A stretch of DNA of 39,988 nt from an uncultured Flavobacteriales bacterium (GTDB taxonomy: Bacteria > Bacteroidota > Bacteroidia > Flavobacteriales > Flavobacteriaceae), in NCBI GenBank assembly GCA_913063255.1, contig CAJXYJ010000009.1, forward strand, positions 1 to 39,988, written 5' to 3'. Positions 1-8,360 of the stretch are shown in pieces. How positions within the stretch are numbered: position 1 is the stretch's first letter; the number at the start of each line of letters is the position of its first letter. A program made the translations under genes and the position numbers. The notes under the pieces are model-generated. The model did not search any database. It worked only from the letters and a program-made list of their open reading frames with translations, and had not been told where the DNA came from.

Positions 1-864
1 GATACGGATAGTAGAGACAGACAATCTTGGTATTTTAATTCAGAAACCAGCAAATGGCAACAAGAAAACAAATATGCCAATCATAAAAATGATAAATATT
101 ATGAAGATAAGTTTGGTTTTATGTTCCCTATAGGAAATCCTGAAGGATTTGCTGGAGGTACTTGTACAGTAACTTGTCATGGTTCATTAGCATTAACAGG
201 AATTGATGAAGAAGATGCTGGAAACAAAGTTACCAGACACTATATGAAAAATGAAGGTGAATTAACCGATTTCTGGCACTGGAAAAGAGACAGACATGAA
301 TTGGCACAAGCCTGTGATGATGGTTTCGTTCAATGGGAAGATGATAATGGTTATGCAACAGCTAACGGAAGAAAAAATGATGAAGGAACTTCACCATATT
401 CTACAGGTATGAAATTTACGGATGATGTTACAGGTTTAAGTGGACCTAAATATGTAATTCCAAATAGAGACAATTACTATTGGATTACACAATCAGAAAT
501 AGATGGTGGAACTGCAAAACCAGTTACAGCAATTGCTGAAGATGGAACTTTAACTTATACAGGAGGAACTATTAATCCTAATGGGGATCCTGATTACTCA
601 CAAGGATTTGGAAACAAAAGAATGCCAAGTGTAATTATTAACCCAGGTGGGCAAGGTAATGACCAAAGATCTGAAGTACAGGTTAGATCTAAACATATTG
701 GTTCAGGATGGCAATTAGAAATTAGAAGAAAATTAAATACAGGAGATCCTACAGATGCAGAATTTGTAATAGGAGAAGAAATACCTTTTGGATTGGCAAT
801 ATTTAATAATGCTGCAATTGCACACGGGCAATCGAACTTCCTTACTATGAGAATAGAAGAATAA
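1..864 (+). CDS. Ethylbenzene-dehydrogenase-gamma-like haem protein with a c-type motif (5' truncated)
   Basis: The reading frame is open from base 1, so the start lies outside the window; the ATG at 121 is probably internal. The C-terminal half resembles the haem-binding EB_dh/cytochrome c-552-like domain of DMSO-reductase-family gamma subunits: a 'DFWHWKRDR' segment, then a final 'GWQLEIRRKLNTGDP' strand and a 'FGLAIFNNA..AHG' end typical of that family. At 163-180 there is a CTVTCH motif, a CX3CH haem c attachment site, so the protein may carry covalent haem besides or instead of the b-type haem known for the fold. The likely role is a periplasmic electron-transfer subunit of a complex whose catalytic subunit would be upstream, outside the window; this is inference. 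A terminator follows at once. The family call is from recalled motifs and fairly secure; the partner is unknown. Confidence 0.8.
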   Translation, partial: DTDSRDRQSWYFNSETSKWQQENKYANHKNDKYYEDKFGFMFPIGNPEGFAGGTCTVTCHGSLALTGIDEEDAGNKVTRHYMKNEGELTDFWHWKRDRHELAQACDDGFVQWEDDNGYATANGRKNDEGTSPYSTGMKFTDDVTGLSGPKYVIPNRDNYYWITQSEIDGGTAKPVTAIAEDGTLTYTGGTINPNGDPDYSQGFGNKRMPSVIINPGGQGNDQRSEVQVRSKHIGSGWQLEIRRKLNTGDPTDAEFVIGEEIPFGLAIFNNAAIAHGQSNFLTMRIEE

Positions 865-874
865 TCTTATCTAT

Positions 875-905
875 AAAAGAGCAGATTGTAATAATCTGCT
901 CTTTT
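875..905 (+). terminator. Intrinsic terminator after the EB_dh-like gene
   Basis: Perfect 13-bp inverted repeat (arms 875-887 and 893-905, five-base loop) ending in a T run. It lies 11 bp after the stop codon. The next gene starts only 39 bp later with no obvious promoter, so some read-through is likely. Confidence 0.85.
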
Positions 906-943
906 AAAACAGACCCTAAGATTTTTAATTTAAAACATTTAAA

Positions 944-1336
944 ATGAAAAAATTAATTAGAATATTAATGATGGTGTTCATAGGATTTGCAATTAACGCC
1001 TGTTACTATGATGCCTTTCCAGAAGATGATTATGTGCCTGGGGATGGAGATGGAGAAGAAACAGAATTAGTCTCTTATCAAGATGATATAGTACCTCTAT
1101 GGGTGCAATGTACTGGATGCCACAAAGATGGTGGTGACGCTCCAAACTTGGTAGATGATTCATATGACAACCTATTAGATGGGTATGTTATTCCAGAAGA
1201 TGCGGATGCAAGCATTTTATATAAATCTTTGTTAGGAATTGATGGTGTTGAATTAATGCCACCAGGTTCGGCATGGCCCTCTTCTAAAATAAACTTAGTT
1301 AGAGATTGGATCAATCAAGGAGCTTTAGATAATTAA
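944..1336 (+). CDS. Monohaem cytochrome c-like lipoprotein
   Basis: 130 aa. The N-terminal hydrophobic segment ends in a lipobox (INAC, Cys20), so this is a predicted lipoprotein. An acidic linker (residues 21-45) precedes one CTGCH haem motif at residues 56-60. Met105 in 'VELMPPGS' is a plausible distal ligand. The end, 'INLVRDWINQGALDN', is typical of short cytochrome domains in Bacteroidota and Planctomycetota surface proteins. It probably shuttles electrons at the periplasmic face of a membrane. The gene sits 17 bp before the DUF5777 barrel gene and is probably cotranscribed with it. No specific family name is certain. Confidence 0.8.
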   Translation: MKKLIRILMMVFIGFAINACYYDAFPEDDYVPGDGDGEETELVSYQDDIVPLWVQCTGCHKDGGDAPNLVDDSYDNLLDGYVIPEDADASILYKSLLGIDGVELMPPGSAWPSSKINLVRDWINQGALDN

Positions 1337-1353
1337 CTTTTAAGAAAATAGAC

Positions 1354-2220
1354 ATGAGAAATTATATAACAATACTTTTTATTTTTTTGATGCTCCCTTT
1401 TATAGCGATTTCACAAGAAAATGGTGCAAATAAAGAAAATGATTCCATTCCAAAAAAAGTAAAAGAAAAACTAGAACGCCCTGCTTTTGAGAGTACTTTA
1501 ATTATTGATAATCATAGTAATGAGGTACTTAAGGAAAAAGCAATGGAAGTACAGATGCAACATAGGTTTGGCACTTTCAATAATGATAAAAATGATATGG
1601 CAGGTATGTGGGGAGCTTCTAATATTAGATTAGCCCTTGCATATGGAATCCATGAAAGAGTTACCATAGGGTTTGGAACGACCAAAAATAAACGATACCA
1701 AGACTTTAATTTAAAAGTAGCGTTGTTTAGACAAACTCGATCTGAAAAAATGCCATTTAGTGTTTCCTATTATGGTAACTGGGTGGTTGATGCACGACCA
1801 AAAGAAAACTTCCAATATGTATCCGATAGATGGTCCTTTTTTAACCAAATAATCATAGCAAGAAGATTTAATTCTAAACTATCAGTGTCTGGAACTTTAA
1901 GTCTTTCACACTATAATGTAGTAGAAAATACGATGCGAAATGATATGATAGCATATTCTTTAGGTGGAAGGTATAAAATAAGCCCAAACACTGCGATTAT
2001 AGTAGATTATAGCCAACCATTAACCAAGTTTATGAAAGACAACCCTCATCCAGGGATAAGTTTAGGAGTTGAATTTGGTACTTCAGCTCACGCTTTTCAG
2101 TTGTTTGTAACCAATTACCATGGAATTGTTCCACAGGATAACTATATGTACAACGGGAATGATTTCTTTAACGGGGATATTATGTTAGGATTTAATATAA
2201 CAAGGCTTTACAATTTTTAG
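1354..2220 (+). CDS. DUF5777-like outer-membrane beta-barrel protein
   Basis: 288 aa with a Sec signal peptide (about residues 1-20, ending AISQ). The mature part has alternating hydrophobic/polar strands and ends in 'TRLYNF' with a C-terminal aromatic, as outer-membrane barrels do. The segment 'FESTLIIDNHSNEVLKEK' and the following 'MQHRFG' look like the DUF5777 family of Bacteroidota, which often stands next to c-type cytochrome genes. Its function is unknown in the family; a barrel beside a monohaem lipoprotein and a redox module suggests a role in outer-membrane electron or solute transfer, but this is inference. A terminator-like hairpin follows. Confidence 0.7.
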   Translation: MRNYITILFIFLMLPFIAISQENGANKENDSIPKKVKEKLERPAFESTLIIDNHSNEVLKEKAMEVQMQHRFGTFNNDKNDMAGMWGASNIRLALAYGIHERVTIGFGTTKNKRYQDFNLKVALFRQTRSEKMPFSVSYYGNWVVDARPKENFQYVSDRWSFFNQIIIARRFNSKLSVSGTLSLSHYNVVENTMRNDMIAYSLGGRYKISPNTAIIVDYSQPLTKFMKDNPHPGISLGVEFGTSAHAFQLFVTNYHGIVPQDNYMYNGNDFFNGDIMLGFNITRLYNF

Positions 2221-2284
2221 TACGATAGATTGATTTATTAATTGAATGGAAGAAAGTATATATCACTAAACTCCCAACCAACCT

Positions 2285-2328
2285 AAAAGGATTGGATCAC
2301 TCTTTAAAAAGAAAATCTAATCCTTTTT
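2285..2328 (+). terminator. Probable intrinsic terminator after the DUF5777 gene
   Basis: Inverted repeat AAAAGGATT (2285-2293) / AATCCTTTT (2319-2327) with a 25-base loop, followed by T residues. It separates the upstream genes from the first Fe-S/NrfD module. No dyad with a spaced -7 box was found in 2221-2360. Confidence 0.6.
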
Positions 2329-2360
2329 CTTTAGCTAATTAAAAACTATTACTTTTAAAA

Positions 2361-3332
2361 ATGGAAGAACAAGATAACAATGCCAAAAATAGCCGAAGAA
2401 ATTTCCTTAAAAAAGGAATTGCTCTAGGGGGATTATCAGCAACAGCAATTGCTATTGCCTCTTTTCAGAAAGATGATATAGAGGAAACAGGTGAAAAAGT
2501 AAAGTTACTTTCCCCAGAAGGGGAACTTGTAGAAATTGACAAAGCATACGTTAAACCTGCTAAAAACTTGAGTTTACCTATCGATTCAAAAAAGATAAGA
2601 GAAGGTATTCCTAACAGAAAGTTTGTTATGGTGATCGATTTAGCAAAATGTAAAAATGCTTTAAAATGTGTGAGTGTTTGTAATAAACATCATTTCGTTA
2701 CTGGTGATAATGCTTGGCTTAAAGTACACAAAATGCAGGAATCTAAGGATACTGCGCCTTATTGGATGCCTAGAACTTGTATGCACTGCGATCAACCAGC
2801 TTGTGTTACGGTTTGTCCAGTTGACGCTACATTTAAAAGAAGAGATGGTTTAGTATTAATAGATAATGAACGTTGTATTGGTTGCCGATTCTGTATGGCA
2901 GCATGTCCTTACTCTACTAGAGTATTTAATTGGAGTGAACCCAATCAAGGTGAAATTACCATGAATATGGATGGGACTGAACATACATCCACACCAGAGT
3001 TTGCTGGGAAACCAAGTTTAAAGGGAACAGTTGATAAATGTGATTTTTGCCCTCATGCCATAGATAAAGGGGAATTACCACATTGCGTAACAGCCTGCCC
3101 AAATGGGGTGTTTTATTTTGGAGATAAATACGAAGACACTGTAACTAATGGGGAAGAATCTGTAAGATTAAGTAAATTATTAGAAGATAAAGCAGGGTAC
3201 CGGTTAATGGAAGAGTTAGGTACCCAACCTAGTGTGTATTATTTACCTCCTACTGATAGATTAGTTGATTTTAAAGATGGTTTAAAAAACTACACTGAAT
3301 TTCAATCTGTTGAAAAACCAGAACAATCATGA
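2361..3332 (+). CDS. Tat-exported four-cluster Fe-S protein, copy 1 (NrfC/DmsB-like)
   Basis: 323 aa. A twin-arginine signal (SRRNFLKKG, residues 11-19, then a hydrophobic stretch) directs folded export. Four ferredoxin cysteine motifs follow: C97/C103/C107, C140/C143/C148/C152, C172/C175/C178/C182 and C227/C230/C242/C246. In motif I the second expected cysteine is Ala100 (CKNALKC), so one cluster has only three cysteine ligands in the motif set. Known NrfC/DmsB/PsrB-type proteins wire electrons between a membrane quinone protein and a partner enzyme or cytochrome. The gene overlaps the NrfD-like gene by four bases (ATGA), indicating translational coupling. It is a paralogue of the gene at 6100, which differs in having a lipobox. 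Confidence 0.92.
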   Translation: MEEQDNNAKNSRRNFLKKGIALGGLSATAIAIASFQKDDIEETGEKVKLLSPEGELVEIDKAYVKPAKNLSLPIDSKKIREGIPNRKFVMVIDLAKCKNALKCVSVCNKHHFVTGDNAWLKVHKMQESKDTAPYWMPRTCMHCDQPACVTVCPVDATFKRRDGLVLIDNERCIGCRFCMAACPYSTRVFNWSEPNQGEITMNMDGTEHTSTPEFAGKPSLKGTVDKCDFCPHAIDKGELPHCVTACPNGVFYFGDKYEDTVTNGEESVRLSKLLEDKAGYRLMEELGTQPSVYYLPPTDRLVDFKDGLKNYTEFQSVEKPEQS

Positions 3333-4645
3333 AAAATTACGATACACTTCTCAAGGATTTAGCTCCCAGAAAATTTGGCAAGCGAGGAACTATTTGGACA
3401 ATTTGTTTAATTGTAATAATAATTGCCGGAATAATTGCTTATATAGATCAAGTGATTAAAGGACAAGTGGTAACCAATATGCGAGATTATGCTCTTTGGG
3501 GTATTTACATCTCTAATTTTGTTTTTTTTGTTGCAACTAGTTTTGTAGGATCTATTTTTGTAGCCGTTTTAAGACTAACCAATAATGAATGGAGAACTCC
3601 TTTAGTTAGAATTGCCGAAGTTATTACCTTGGCCTGTATAGTTATGGCAGGAATGACTATTATGATTGATATGGGTAGACCTGACAGGTTATTAAATCTT
3701 TTTATCCATGCTAGACTGCAATCTCCTATTACCTGGGATGTAATCATTATACCCACTAGTATTGCTTTAAGCTTTTTATTACTCTATTTCCCACTAATTC
3801 CAGATCTAGCAATCCTTAAAAATTATTATAAAGATAAAAAACCCAAATTAAGCAAATGGTATGGTAAGTTGTCTTTAAATTGGAAGGGTACTAAAGTGCA
3901 AAAAGTAATTCAAGCCAAATCGATTAAAATTATTGCAATTATGGTAATTCCAGTTGGTATCATCTTGCAAACTATTGATGCCTGGCTATTTTCAACTACC
4001 TTCAGAATTGGTTGGGATAGTACTAATATGGGCGCTTATTTTGTATCAGGAGCTTTTGTTGCAGGAGTTGGTGCTTTAATAGTAGTTGTTTATGTTATAA
4101 GAAGAGTAAGAAAACTAGAAAATTACATAACTGATTATCATTTTAATAAACTTGGTAAATTTTTAGGCTTGGCTTGCTTAACTTATTTTTACTTTAATAT
4201 TAATGAATATTTGATTCCTATATTTAATGCTCCAGTTGAAGAAGACATACATTTAAGTGCCTTAATTTCGGGTGAATATGCGATGTTATTTTGGTTTTCT
4301 CAGATGGTAGGATTAATATTACCAATGATATTTGTATTATTTAAATCAGGAAGAAAACCACTTTCTATGTTTATTATAGGTTTAATGGTAGTTGTAGGTT
4401 CTTGGTGGAAAAGATATGTAATTGTAACTCCAACTCTTTTACACCCATTCTTGCCGATTGAAGGTGTTCCTGAATCTTGGCATCATTATTTTCCAAGTAT
4501 GCATGAGTGGTTAATTACAATTGCAACACTGGCTATGGCCTTATTGATAATTACAATAATGGTTCGATTTATACCTATGATACCTGTTCAAAAAACTGCA
4601 GAAGAACTCGAATTGTTAGAAACCAACAAAAAAACTGAGTCATGA
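3329..4645 (+). CDS. NrfD/PsrC-like membrane quinone-site protein, copy 1
   Basis: 438 aa with about 8-10 hydrophobic segments (first at about residues 20-38). The 'DYALWGIYISNFVFFVATSFVGS' region, the 'DMGRPDRLLNL' turn and the 'FNINEYL' segment are characteristic of the NrfD superfamily, which carries the quinol/quinone site of polysulfide reductase, alternative complex III and related systems. It starts inside the end of the Fe-S gene and ends overlapping the next gene by four bases. The expected role is quinol oxidation or quinone reduction coupled to the Fe-S protein. No catalytic molybdopterin subunit is present next to it, so the electron partner may be the downstream cytochrome c. Paralogue at 7005. 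Confidence 0.92.
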   Translation: MKNYDTLLKDLAPRKFGKRGTIWTICLIVIIIAGIIAYIDQVIKGQVVTNMRDYALWGIYISNFVFFVATSFVGSIFVAVLRLTNNEWRTPLVRIAEVITLACIVMAGMTIMIDMGRPDRLLNLFIHARLQSPITWDVIIIPTSIALSFLLLYFPLIPDLAILKNYYKDKKPKLSKWYGKLSLNWKGTKVQKVIQAKSIKIIAIMVIPVGIILQTIDAWLFSTTFRIGWDSTNMGAYFVSGAFVAGVGALIVVVYVIRRVRKLENYITDYHFNKLGKFLGLACLTYFYFNINEYLIPIFNAPVEEDIHLSALISGEYAMLFWFSQMVGLILPMIFVLFKSGRKPLSMFIIGLMVVVGSWWKRYVIVTPTLLHPFLPIEGVPESWHHYFPSMHEWLITIATLAMALLIITIMVRFIPMIPVQKTAEELELLETNKKTES

Positions 4646-5505
4646 AAAATCTACTAAATCGTCAATATTTTTTTCTTGCATTTATTAGCTTGTTTATTAT
4701 TTCTATTAGTTGTCAAGATTTAAATGCACAAAATAAAGTAAGATTAAAAGCTTATTATGTTAAAGTAATGGGTAACGAAAGTTATATTGATATAACAGCT
4801 ACTTCAAAGGTTGAAAAACAAAATATCAAAGTTTCAGGTATTGAATTAACTGTTTTTAATGAACTTGATGAGGAGAAAATAAAATTAGGTAATATCATTA
4901 CCAAAATGAATGGAGAGGGAAGGTTTGTTATAAAAAACTTAAACTCAATTCAACCAGATTCAACCAATACTTATAACATTCTTATTTCATTTAAAGGAAA
5001 TGACTTATTTAAGAAAGCTAAAAAAAGGATTAGTTTTAAGAATGCTGATATTATAGCTAATATAGTTGTAAAAGACAGTATTAATTTTATCTCAGCAAGC
5101 CTTACAGATGCTAGTTCAAAAACTCCAATCGTAGACGAATCACTTAGTATTCAAGTACAACGTTTATTTATGCCCTTTGGCATTGGTGAAGAATTTAATA
5201 ATACTGATGATGAAGGTACCATATTTGTTCCTATAGAAGAAGAATTACCAGGTGTAGATGGAAATTTAATAATTGAAGTTGTTCTTAACGATCATGATGA
5301 TTATGGAACTGTAAAAGCACTAATTAATGCTCCTATTGGAACCCCCATTATAGATGAATCAACATTTGATGATAGGACCATGTGGTCCACAAGAGACAAG
5401 ACACCTATATTCTTACTTATATTTCCGAATTTGTTAATTTTAGGAATTTGGGGATTAATCGTATATTTAACTTATAACTTGTTTAAAATTTCTAAATCTA
5501 AATAA
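4642..5505 (+). CDS. Membrane-anchored Ig-like protein of the redox module, copy 1
   Basis: 287 aa, not a recognised named family. It has an N-terminal hydrophobic signal with a possible lipobox (ISISC), two beta-sandwich-like segments (about 30-130 and 130-235), then one transmembrane helix near the C terminus ('LLIFPNLLILGIWGLIVYL') and a short basic tail. It is homologous to the 194-aa product at 8347 over the second sandwich and the helix; the first sandwich looks like an extra copy. Its place between the NrfD-like and cytochrome c genes in both modules suggests a structural subunit that holds the cytochrome or Fe-S protein at the membrane. This is inference from gene order. Confidence 0.75.
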   Translation: MKNLLNRQYFFLAFISLFIISISCQDLNAQNKVRLKAYYVKVMGNESYIDITATSKVEKQNIKVSGIELTVFNELDEEKIKLGNIITKMNGEGRFVIKNLNSIQPDSTNTYNILISFKGNDLFKKAKKRISFKNADIIANIVVKDSINFISASLTDASSKTPIVDESLSIQVQRLFMPFGIGEEFNNTDDEGTIFVPIEEELPGVDGNLIIEVVLNDHDDYGTVKALINAPIGTPIIDESTFDDRTMWSTRDKTPIFLLIFPNLLILGIWGLIVYLTYNLFKISKSK

Positions 5506-5521
5506 ATCTAAAAATTAAATC

Positions 5522-5920
5522 ATGAAAACATTTAAAACCTTAACAATTATTGGCGTATTTTTAATGGCTTTGTATTCTTTTACATCTATGGTTCAAGAAG
5601 AATGGGAAGTGCCAGAAAAGTATGAAAAAATGGAAAACCCTATAGCCGCTGATACCGATGCAGCAATTGGAAAATCACTTTACTCGAAGCACTGTAAATC
5701 GTGTCATGGGAAAGAGGGATATGGTGATGGTCCAAAAGCTGAAGAACAAGAAGGTGATTTAGGAGATTTTTCTACTGAAGAATTTCAATCACAGTCTGAT
5801 GGGGCTTTATTCTATAAAACTACTTTCGGAAGAGACGATATGCCAGAATACACTAAAAAAATGCCTGATGATGAAGATCGATGGTTAATTGTAAATTATA
5901 TGAGAACATTGGCAGAATAA
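5522..5920 (+). CDS. Monohaem cytochrome c, copy 1
   Basis: 132 aa. An N-terminal hydrophobic segment (about residues 7-24) is a signal peptide or anchor. A class I-like haem motif (CKSCHGKEGYGDGPKA) lies at about residues 59-63, and the probable methionine ligand is in 'DDMPEY'. The C-terminal helix 'RWLIVNYMRTLAE' is the normal cytochrome c end. It follows the Ig-like gene by 16 bp and ends the first module just before a terminator. The expected role is a periplasmic one-electron carrier for the Fe-S/NrfD complex. Strong paralogue at 8974. Confidence 0.92.
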   Translation: MKTFKTLTIIGVFLMALYSFTSMVQEEWEVPEKYEKMENPIAADTDAAIGKSLYSKHCKSCHGKEGYGDGPKAEEQEGDLGDFSTEEFQSQSDGALFYKTTFGRDDMPEYTKKMPDDEDRWLIVNYMRTLAE

Positions 5921-5938
5921 TTTTTTTAAAAACGTATT

Positions 5939-5971
5939 AAAAAACCGAATAATTAATTGTTCGGTTTTTTT
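5939..5971 (+). terminator. Intrinsic terminator of redox module 1
   Basis: Eleven-base arms AAAAAACCGAA (5939-5949) and TTCGGTTTTTT (5960-5970) with a T run, 19 bp after the cytochrome stop codon. It isolates module 1 from module 2, which has its own promoter. Confidence 0.9.
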
Positions 5972-6028
5972 ATTACCCTTAATTTATGTTGAATTTGTCT
6001 CAAGTTGTGTGACTATTGTAACATAAGC

Positions 6029-6071
6029 TGATATATATCATTAAATATCTGATGGTTAGAGATTACTTTTG
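6029..6071 (+). promoter_or_regulatory. CRP/FNR-like dyad and -7 box for redox module 2
   Basis: Dyad TGATATATATCA at 6029-6040 (centre 6034.5) and a perfect Bacteroidota -7 box TACTTTTG at 6064-6071. The box begins 29.5 bp from the dyad centre. This would place the dyad near -41, the class II activator position known for CRP/FNR proteins. No good -33 element is visible, as expected for an activator-dependent promoter. The same geometry recurs at six other sites in the window. Confidence 0.75.
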
Positions 6072-6099
6072 AAAAGATTTAATTTCTTAAAATCAGACA

Positions 6100-7008
6100 A
6101 TGGAAAATAACGATTCTAAAAATGACTCAAGAAGACAATTTATCAAAAAAATTTCTACAGGAAGTTTACTAGCTGCTTCCGGATTAGCAATCACGTCACT
6201 TACCTCTTGTAAAGAATCTTCAAAAGAAAAAACTACTTTATTAACTACAGATGGAAAGTTAGTAGAAGTTTCCAATTCAGAAATTTCATCATTAGAACAC
6301 AAACATATAACACCTAAAGAATCACGACAAGGTATCCCTGGAAAAAAATGGGTAATGGTAGTGGATCTCGGTAAATGTAAAAATGCTAAAAAATGTGTAG
6401 ATGCTTGTGATAAACATCACAATTTGACACCAGACAGGCCTTATATTAAGGTACTTGAAATGAAGGATAATGAAAAATCATCCCCATATTGGATGCCTAA
6501 AAAGTGTTTCCAATGTGACAACCCGCCTTGTGTTAAAGTGTGTCCGGTTGGTGCTACTTACAAGCGTACAGATGGCATTGTATTAATTGATAACGAACGC
6601 TGTATAGGATGTCGTTTCTGTATGGCTGCTTGTCCTTATTCGGCAAGAGTATTTAATTGGGCAGAACCCCCTGAAGAGAATCAAGATGAGCTATACTCTC
6701 CAGAGACAAGTATTCCAAGTAAAATTGGAACAGTTGGGAAATGTGATTTTTGTCCAGATATGCTTAGAAAAAATATGCTTCCTCATTGTGTAACCAAATG
6801 TCCTAATGGAGTAATCTATTTTGGAGATGAAATTGAAGACACAGTAACCAATGGCGAAGAAACCGTTCGATTAAGTACCTTGTTAAAAGATAAAGCAGGT
6901 TATCGGTATATGGAAGAATTAGGTACAAAACCTCGTGTTTATTATCTGCCTCCTGTAGATAGGATGTTTCCATTTGAAAAGGACACTGAAGAAAGTAGTG
7001 AATCATGA
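6100..7008 (+). CDS. Tat-exported four-cluster Fe-S lipoprotein, copy 2 (NrfC/DmsB-like)
   Basis: 302 aa. The Tat motif SRRQFIKK (residues 10-17) is followed by a hydrophobic stretch that ends in LTSC (Cys37), a lipobox, so this copy may be a Tat-dependent lipoprotein; copy 1 lacks that cysteine. The four ferredoxin motifs match copy 1, and motif I again lacks its second cysteine (Ala96 in CKNAKKC). The stretch between motifs III and IV is shorter than in copy 1. It overlaps the NrfD-like gene by four bases. A dyad plus -7 box at 6029-6071 puts this module, unlike module 1, under the locus-wide regulatory pattern. Role as for copy 1: electron wiring between the quinone site and a cytochrome. 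Confidence 0.92.
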   Translation: MENNDSKNDSRRQFIKKISTGSLLAASGLAITSLTSCKESSKEKTTLLTTDGKLVEVSNSEISSLEHKHITPKESRQGIPGKKWVMVVDLGKCKNAKKCVDACDKHHNLTPDRPYIKVLEMKDNEKSSPYWMPKKCFQCDNPPCVKVCPVGATYKRTDGIVLIDNERCIGCRFCMAACPYSARVFNWAEPPEENQDELYSPETSIPSKIGTVGKCDFCPDMLRKNMLPHCVTKCPNGVIYFGDEIEDTVTNGEETVRLSTLLKDKAGYRYMEELGTKPRVYYLPPVDRMFPFEKDTEESSES

Positions 7009-8360
7009 GAAATTCAAATATGAAACCACAATTATTTAATTCAGAAAGAGAAAAGGACTTATTAGGTCATTTAGTAACAACCTCTTTAAAGTATAAATTA
7101 TGGATCGCATTTTTGCTTCTCATTATTATTATAGGCGGATATGCATATTATAGACAGTTGACTTTAGGGCTTGTAGTAACTGCAATGAGAGATTATACCT
7201 CATGGGGAATATATATATCAAATTTTGTTTTTTTTGTTGCCATTAGTTTAGTAGGATCCTTGATAAGTTCCATATTAAAACTTAATAAAAATGAATGGGC
7301 TAAACCACTAACTAGAGTTTCAGAGATTATCGCAGTTGCTGCAATAATTTGTGCTGCAGTAATTATTATTGTTGATATGGGCCGTCCCGACCGATTTTTT
7401 TATGTGATTACACATTTAAGAATTCAATCGCCAATTATTTGGGATGTTATTATTATTTCAACCTATTTAATAATAAGTCTTTTATTATTATATCTATCCT
7501 TACTTCCAGATATTGCATTATGCCGAGATCGACTTACTACTATTCCAAAATGGAAAAAATGGATGTATAGAATTACAGCTATTAATTGGACAAATCATCC
7601 CAAGCAAATTAAATTACTTAAAAAAGTTAGTAGAGTTTTAGCTATAACAGTACTTCCAGTAGCATTTGCAATTCATACGGTAACATCATGGTTATTTGCC
7701 ACCACATGGCGCCCAGGATGGGATAGCACTAACTTAGGGCCTTATTTTGTTTCAGGAGCATTTATGGCAGGTGCAGCTGCGATTATTTTTACGATGTATT
7801 TAATGAGAAAACACTTAAAATTAGAAGCATATATTACGGAATACCATTTTGATAAAATGGGTCGACTTTTAGTGTTGTTATCTCTAGTATATCTTTACTT
7901 TAATATTAACGAATATCTTGGCCCCGCTTTTAAAATGGTAGGTGTTGAAGGAGAACATATTACTGAACTATTTGTTGGTAAATATGCTCCATTGTATTGG
8001 TTTGTTCAGTTAGGAGGGCTTGTTTTTCCTATAATTTTATTAATTATAAAACCATTTCGTAAGCCTTTACCTTTATTTATAATTTCATTATTTGTGATTT
8101 TGGGCGCATGGATTAAAAGGTTTTTAATAGTGATCCCATCATTACAACATCCTTATTTGCCAATACAGGGTGTTGACGAATCTTATTTACATTATAACCC
8201 TACTTGGGAAGAATGGGCTATTACGTTATCTTCTTTCGCTTGGTTATTATTGATAATTACGGTACTAATTAAGTTGTTTCCTGTAATACCTATTCAAGAA
8301 AAAAAGGAGGAATCAAAAACAGTTGTTGAACAAAATACATTAAAAAATGAGACTTTTTAA
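7005..8360 (+). CDS. NrfD/PsrC-like membrane quinone-site protein, copy 2
   Basis: 451 aa, paralogue of the product at 3329 with the same landmarks: 'DYTSWGIYISNFVFFVAISLVGS', 'DMGRPDRF' and 'FNINEYL'. There are about 8-10 membrane segments. Two ATG codons are possible (7005 and 7020); 7005 gives the four-base ATGA overlap with the Fe-S gene, as in module 1, and is preferred. The C-terminal tail (about residues 425-451) is charged and differs from copy 1. It overlaps the next gene by 14 bp. The expected function is quinone/quinol exchange with the Fe-S lipoprotein. Confidence 0.92.
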   Translation: MRNSNMKPQLFNSEREKDLLGHLVTTSLKYKLWIAFLLLIIIIGGYAYYRQLTLGLVVTAMRDYTSWGIYISNFVFFVAISLVGSLISSILKLNKNEWAKPLTRVSEIIAVAAIICAAVIIIVDMGRPDRFFYVITHLRIQSPIIWDVIIISTYLIISLLLLYLSLLPDIALCRDRLTTIPKWKKWMYRITAINWTNHPKQIKLLKKVSRVLAITVLPVAFAIHTVTSWLFATTWRPGWDSTNLGPYFVSGAFMAGAAAIIFTMYLMRKHLKLEAYITEYHFDKMGRLLVLLSLVYLYFNINEYLGPAFKMVGVEGEHITELFVGKYAPLYWFVQLGGLVFPIILLIIKPFRKPLPLFIISLFVILGAWIKRFLIVIPSLQHPYLPIQGVDESYLHYNPTWEEWAITLSSFAWLLLIITVLIKLFPVIPIQEKKEESKTVVEQNTLKNETF

